From CAZAQS01 sp964486825 (GTDB lineage Bacteria > Chloroflexota > Anaerolineae > Anaerolineales > UBA4823), in the NCBI GenBank assembly GCA_964486825.1, contig CAZAQS010000281.1, positions 1 to 6,151 on the forward strand: 6,151 nucleotides of DNA, read 5' to 3'. Positions 5,619 to 6,151 of this stretch are shown here, piece after piece (positions within the stretch are counted from its first letter, which is position 1; every line of letters begins with the position of its first letter). The position numbers and the translations under genes are program-made. Below the pieces are notes generated by a model. That model worked only from the letters and a program-made list of their open reading frames with translations. It ran no database searches and was not told the DNA's origin.

Positions 5619-5658
5619 ATCAATTGATTGTCTATTGACAATTATTAAATCAATTGAT
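5619..5658. promoter_or_regulatory. Candidate operator: two identical 10-bp palindromes flanking the -35 box
   Basis: The perfect palindrome ATCAATTGAT occurs at 5619-5628 and again at 5649-5658, exactly 30 bp apart. The second copy runs up to the first base of the -10 box. Between them, ATTGTC (5627-5632) and GACAAT (5637-5642) form a third inverted repeat over the -35 box. MqsA-type antitoxins repress their own operon by binding palindromes, so these are good candidates for the antitoxin's sites. Binding itself is inference. Confidence 0.6.
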
Positions 5659-5663
5659 ATGAT
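5635..5663 (+). promoter_or_regulatory. Near-consensus sigma70 promoter of the toxin-antitoxin operon
   Basis: A perfect -35 box TTGACA (5635-5640) and TATGAT (5658-5663) are separated by the optimal 17 bases. Transcription would start near 5670, about 27 bases before the toxin ATG. Such a strong promoter fits an autorepressed toxin-antitoxin operon. Confidence 0.8.
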
Positions 5664-5696
5664 AAATATATGGATGGCCCACATTAGTGAGGAATC

Positions 5697-6068
5697 ATGG
5701 ACAAGGGCGATGATGAAACAAAGAAGTATCTGATCAACTTTTTAGAAGAATTCAAAGGCCTGATCTACGAGAGCAAAATTTTGATAAAAGACAGGAGAGA
5801 TACCCAAAATACACTCATCGAACTTGGATACACTAATAAGAATCTTGAGGAGATACTTTTGTCGTTGACCGTGGAGGACTACTACGCAGGACCGAAAGCA
5901 GATACTTACAAACCGGGGGATCATTACTGGGAATTTGGGAAGGTAATCGATGGAAAGGAATATTACATCAAGATCAAAATAGTTCAAGGACCGGGAGATG
6001 AGCGGGCGGTCTGTTTATCCTTCCACGGAGCAAAGAGGCCACTAAGATTCCCATATAAAGAAAAATAG
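5697..6068 (+). CDS. MqsR-like toxin (putative mRNA interferase)
   Basis: A 123-residue protein with the conserved blocks of MqsR-family type II toxins: an N-terminal helix YLINFLEEFKGLI (11-23), LTVEDYYAGP (57-66), WEFGKVIDGKEYYIKIKI (78-95) and CLSFHGAKRPLRFPY (106-120). MqsR is a RelE-like ribonuclease that cuts mRNA, classically at GCU, and is neutralised by MqsA. The start ATG 5697 follows GAGG (5689-5692) with a short four-base gap. The toxin-first order, with the antitoxin 36 bases downstream, matches E. coli mqsRA and differs from most type II systems. The sequence is far from E. coli MqsR, so cleavage specificity cannot be assumed. A strong promoter with palindromes precedes it. Local base composition is more AT-rich than in the genes to the left, in keeping with separate acquisition. 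Confidence 0.75.
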   Translation: MDKGDDETKKYLINFLEEFKGLIYESKILIKDRRDTQNTLIELGYTNKNLEEILLSLTVEDYYAGPKADTYKPGDHYWEFGKVIDGKEYYIKIKIVQGPGDERAVCLSFHGAKRPLRFPYKEK

Positions 6069-6104
6069 AAACAAGCAAGAGCAGAGTAGAAAAGAGAGGG
6101 TGCA

Positions 6105-6151
6105 ATGAACGAGTATTGCCCGAATTGCGGTAAAGAGAATGGCCTATCCCT
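6105..6151 (+). CDS. Start of a zinc-finger MqsA/YgiT-like antitoxin (cut by window edge)
   Basis: ATG 6105 follows AGAGGG (6095-6100) and lies 36 bases after the toxin stop. The 15 visible codons read MNEYCPNCGKENGLS plus a further partial stretch. The CPNCG pair of cysteines near the N-terminus is the first half of the zinc-binding site found in MqsA/YgiT-type antitoxins, whose C-terminal half is a helix-turn-helix DNA-binding domain. Position after an MqsR-like toxin supports this, but the second CxxC pair and the DNA-binding part are outside the window, so another small zinc-ribbon protein cannot be excluded. Confidence 0.65.
   Translation, partial: MNEYCPNCGKENGLS

Overview
The window looks like a decayed accessory region of a bacterial chromosome of moderate G+C content, with AT-rich patches at promoters and mobile-element ends. 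Three partial mobile-element genes, a truncated DUF1156-type DNA methylase, two acetyltransferase-like genes, a two-gene membrane module and a toxin-antitoxin locus lie within about 6 kb. The taxon cannot be fixed from sequence alone. The style of the transposases and of the membrane module reminds me of Chloroflexota (Anaerolineae-like) or Cyanobacteria, but this is a weak impression. Shine-Dalgarno sites and sigma70-type promoters show ordinary bacterial expression signals.

Left part (1-1199). The 3' end of an unidentified gene is followed by the first ~95 codons of a DUF1156-family DNA methylase. Such genes occur in anti-phage clusters with DUF499 and DUF3780 proteins. The methylase frame is lost near position 448, where it abuts, tail to tail, the C-terminal part of a tyrosine recombinase on the minus strand. 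That recombinase fragment also carries an internal amber codon. On its far side is an apparently intact GNAT acetyltransferase on the plus strand, which may be cargo of the former element.

Middle part (1200-3079). A dead transposase (DUF6399-like) lies on the minus strand. It keeps one reading frame from its original ATG at 2707 down to about 1426, interrupted by five in-frame stops and then by one frameshift near its C-terminus. The 372 bases between it and the next gene are non-coding. They hold a 22-23 bp direct repeat spaced 42 bp apart and two hairpins.

Right part (3080-6151). A 225-residue GNAT-like protein on the minus strand diverges from a two-gene plus-strand operon of small membrane proteins of unknown function. 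Between them is a strong promoter (TTGACG, 18 bp, TATAAT) embedded in two inverted repeats. The operon is followed by the C-terminal remnant of another transposase (ISKra4/ISLre2-like) in convergent orientation. Last comes an MqsR-like toxin gene with a near-consensus promoter flanked by two identical 10-bp palindromes, followed by the first 15 codons of a zinc-finger MqsA/YgiT-like antitoxin cut off by the window edge.

The likely working units are the GNAT gene at 756, the GNAT-like gene at 3757, the membrane pair 3986-5257 and the toxin-antitoxin pair at the right edge. The methylase, recombinase and both transposases are remnants. The best candidate for something undescribed is the membrane pair, because it has a good promoter, intact frames and an island context but no function I can name.
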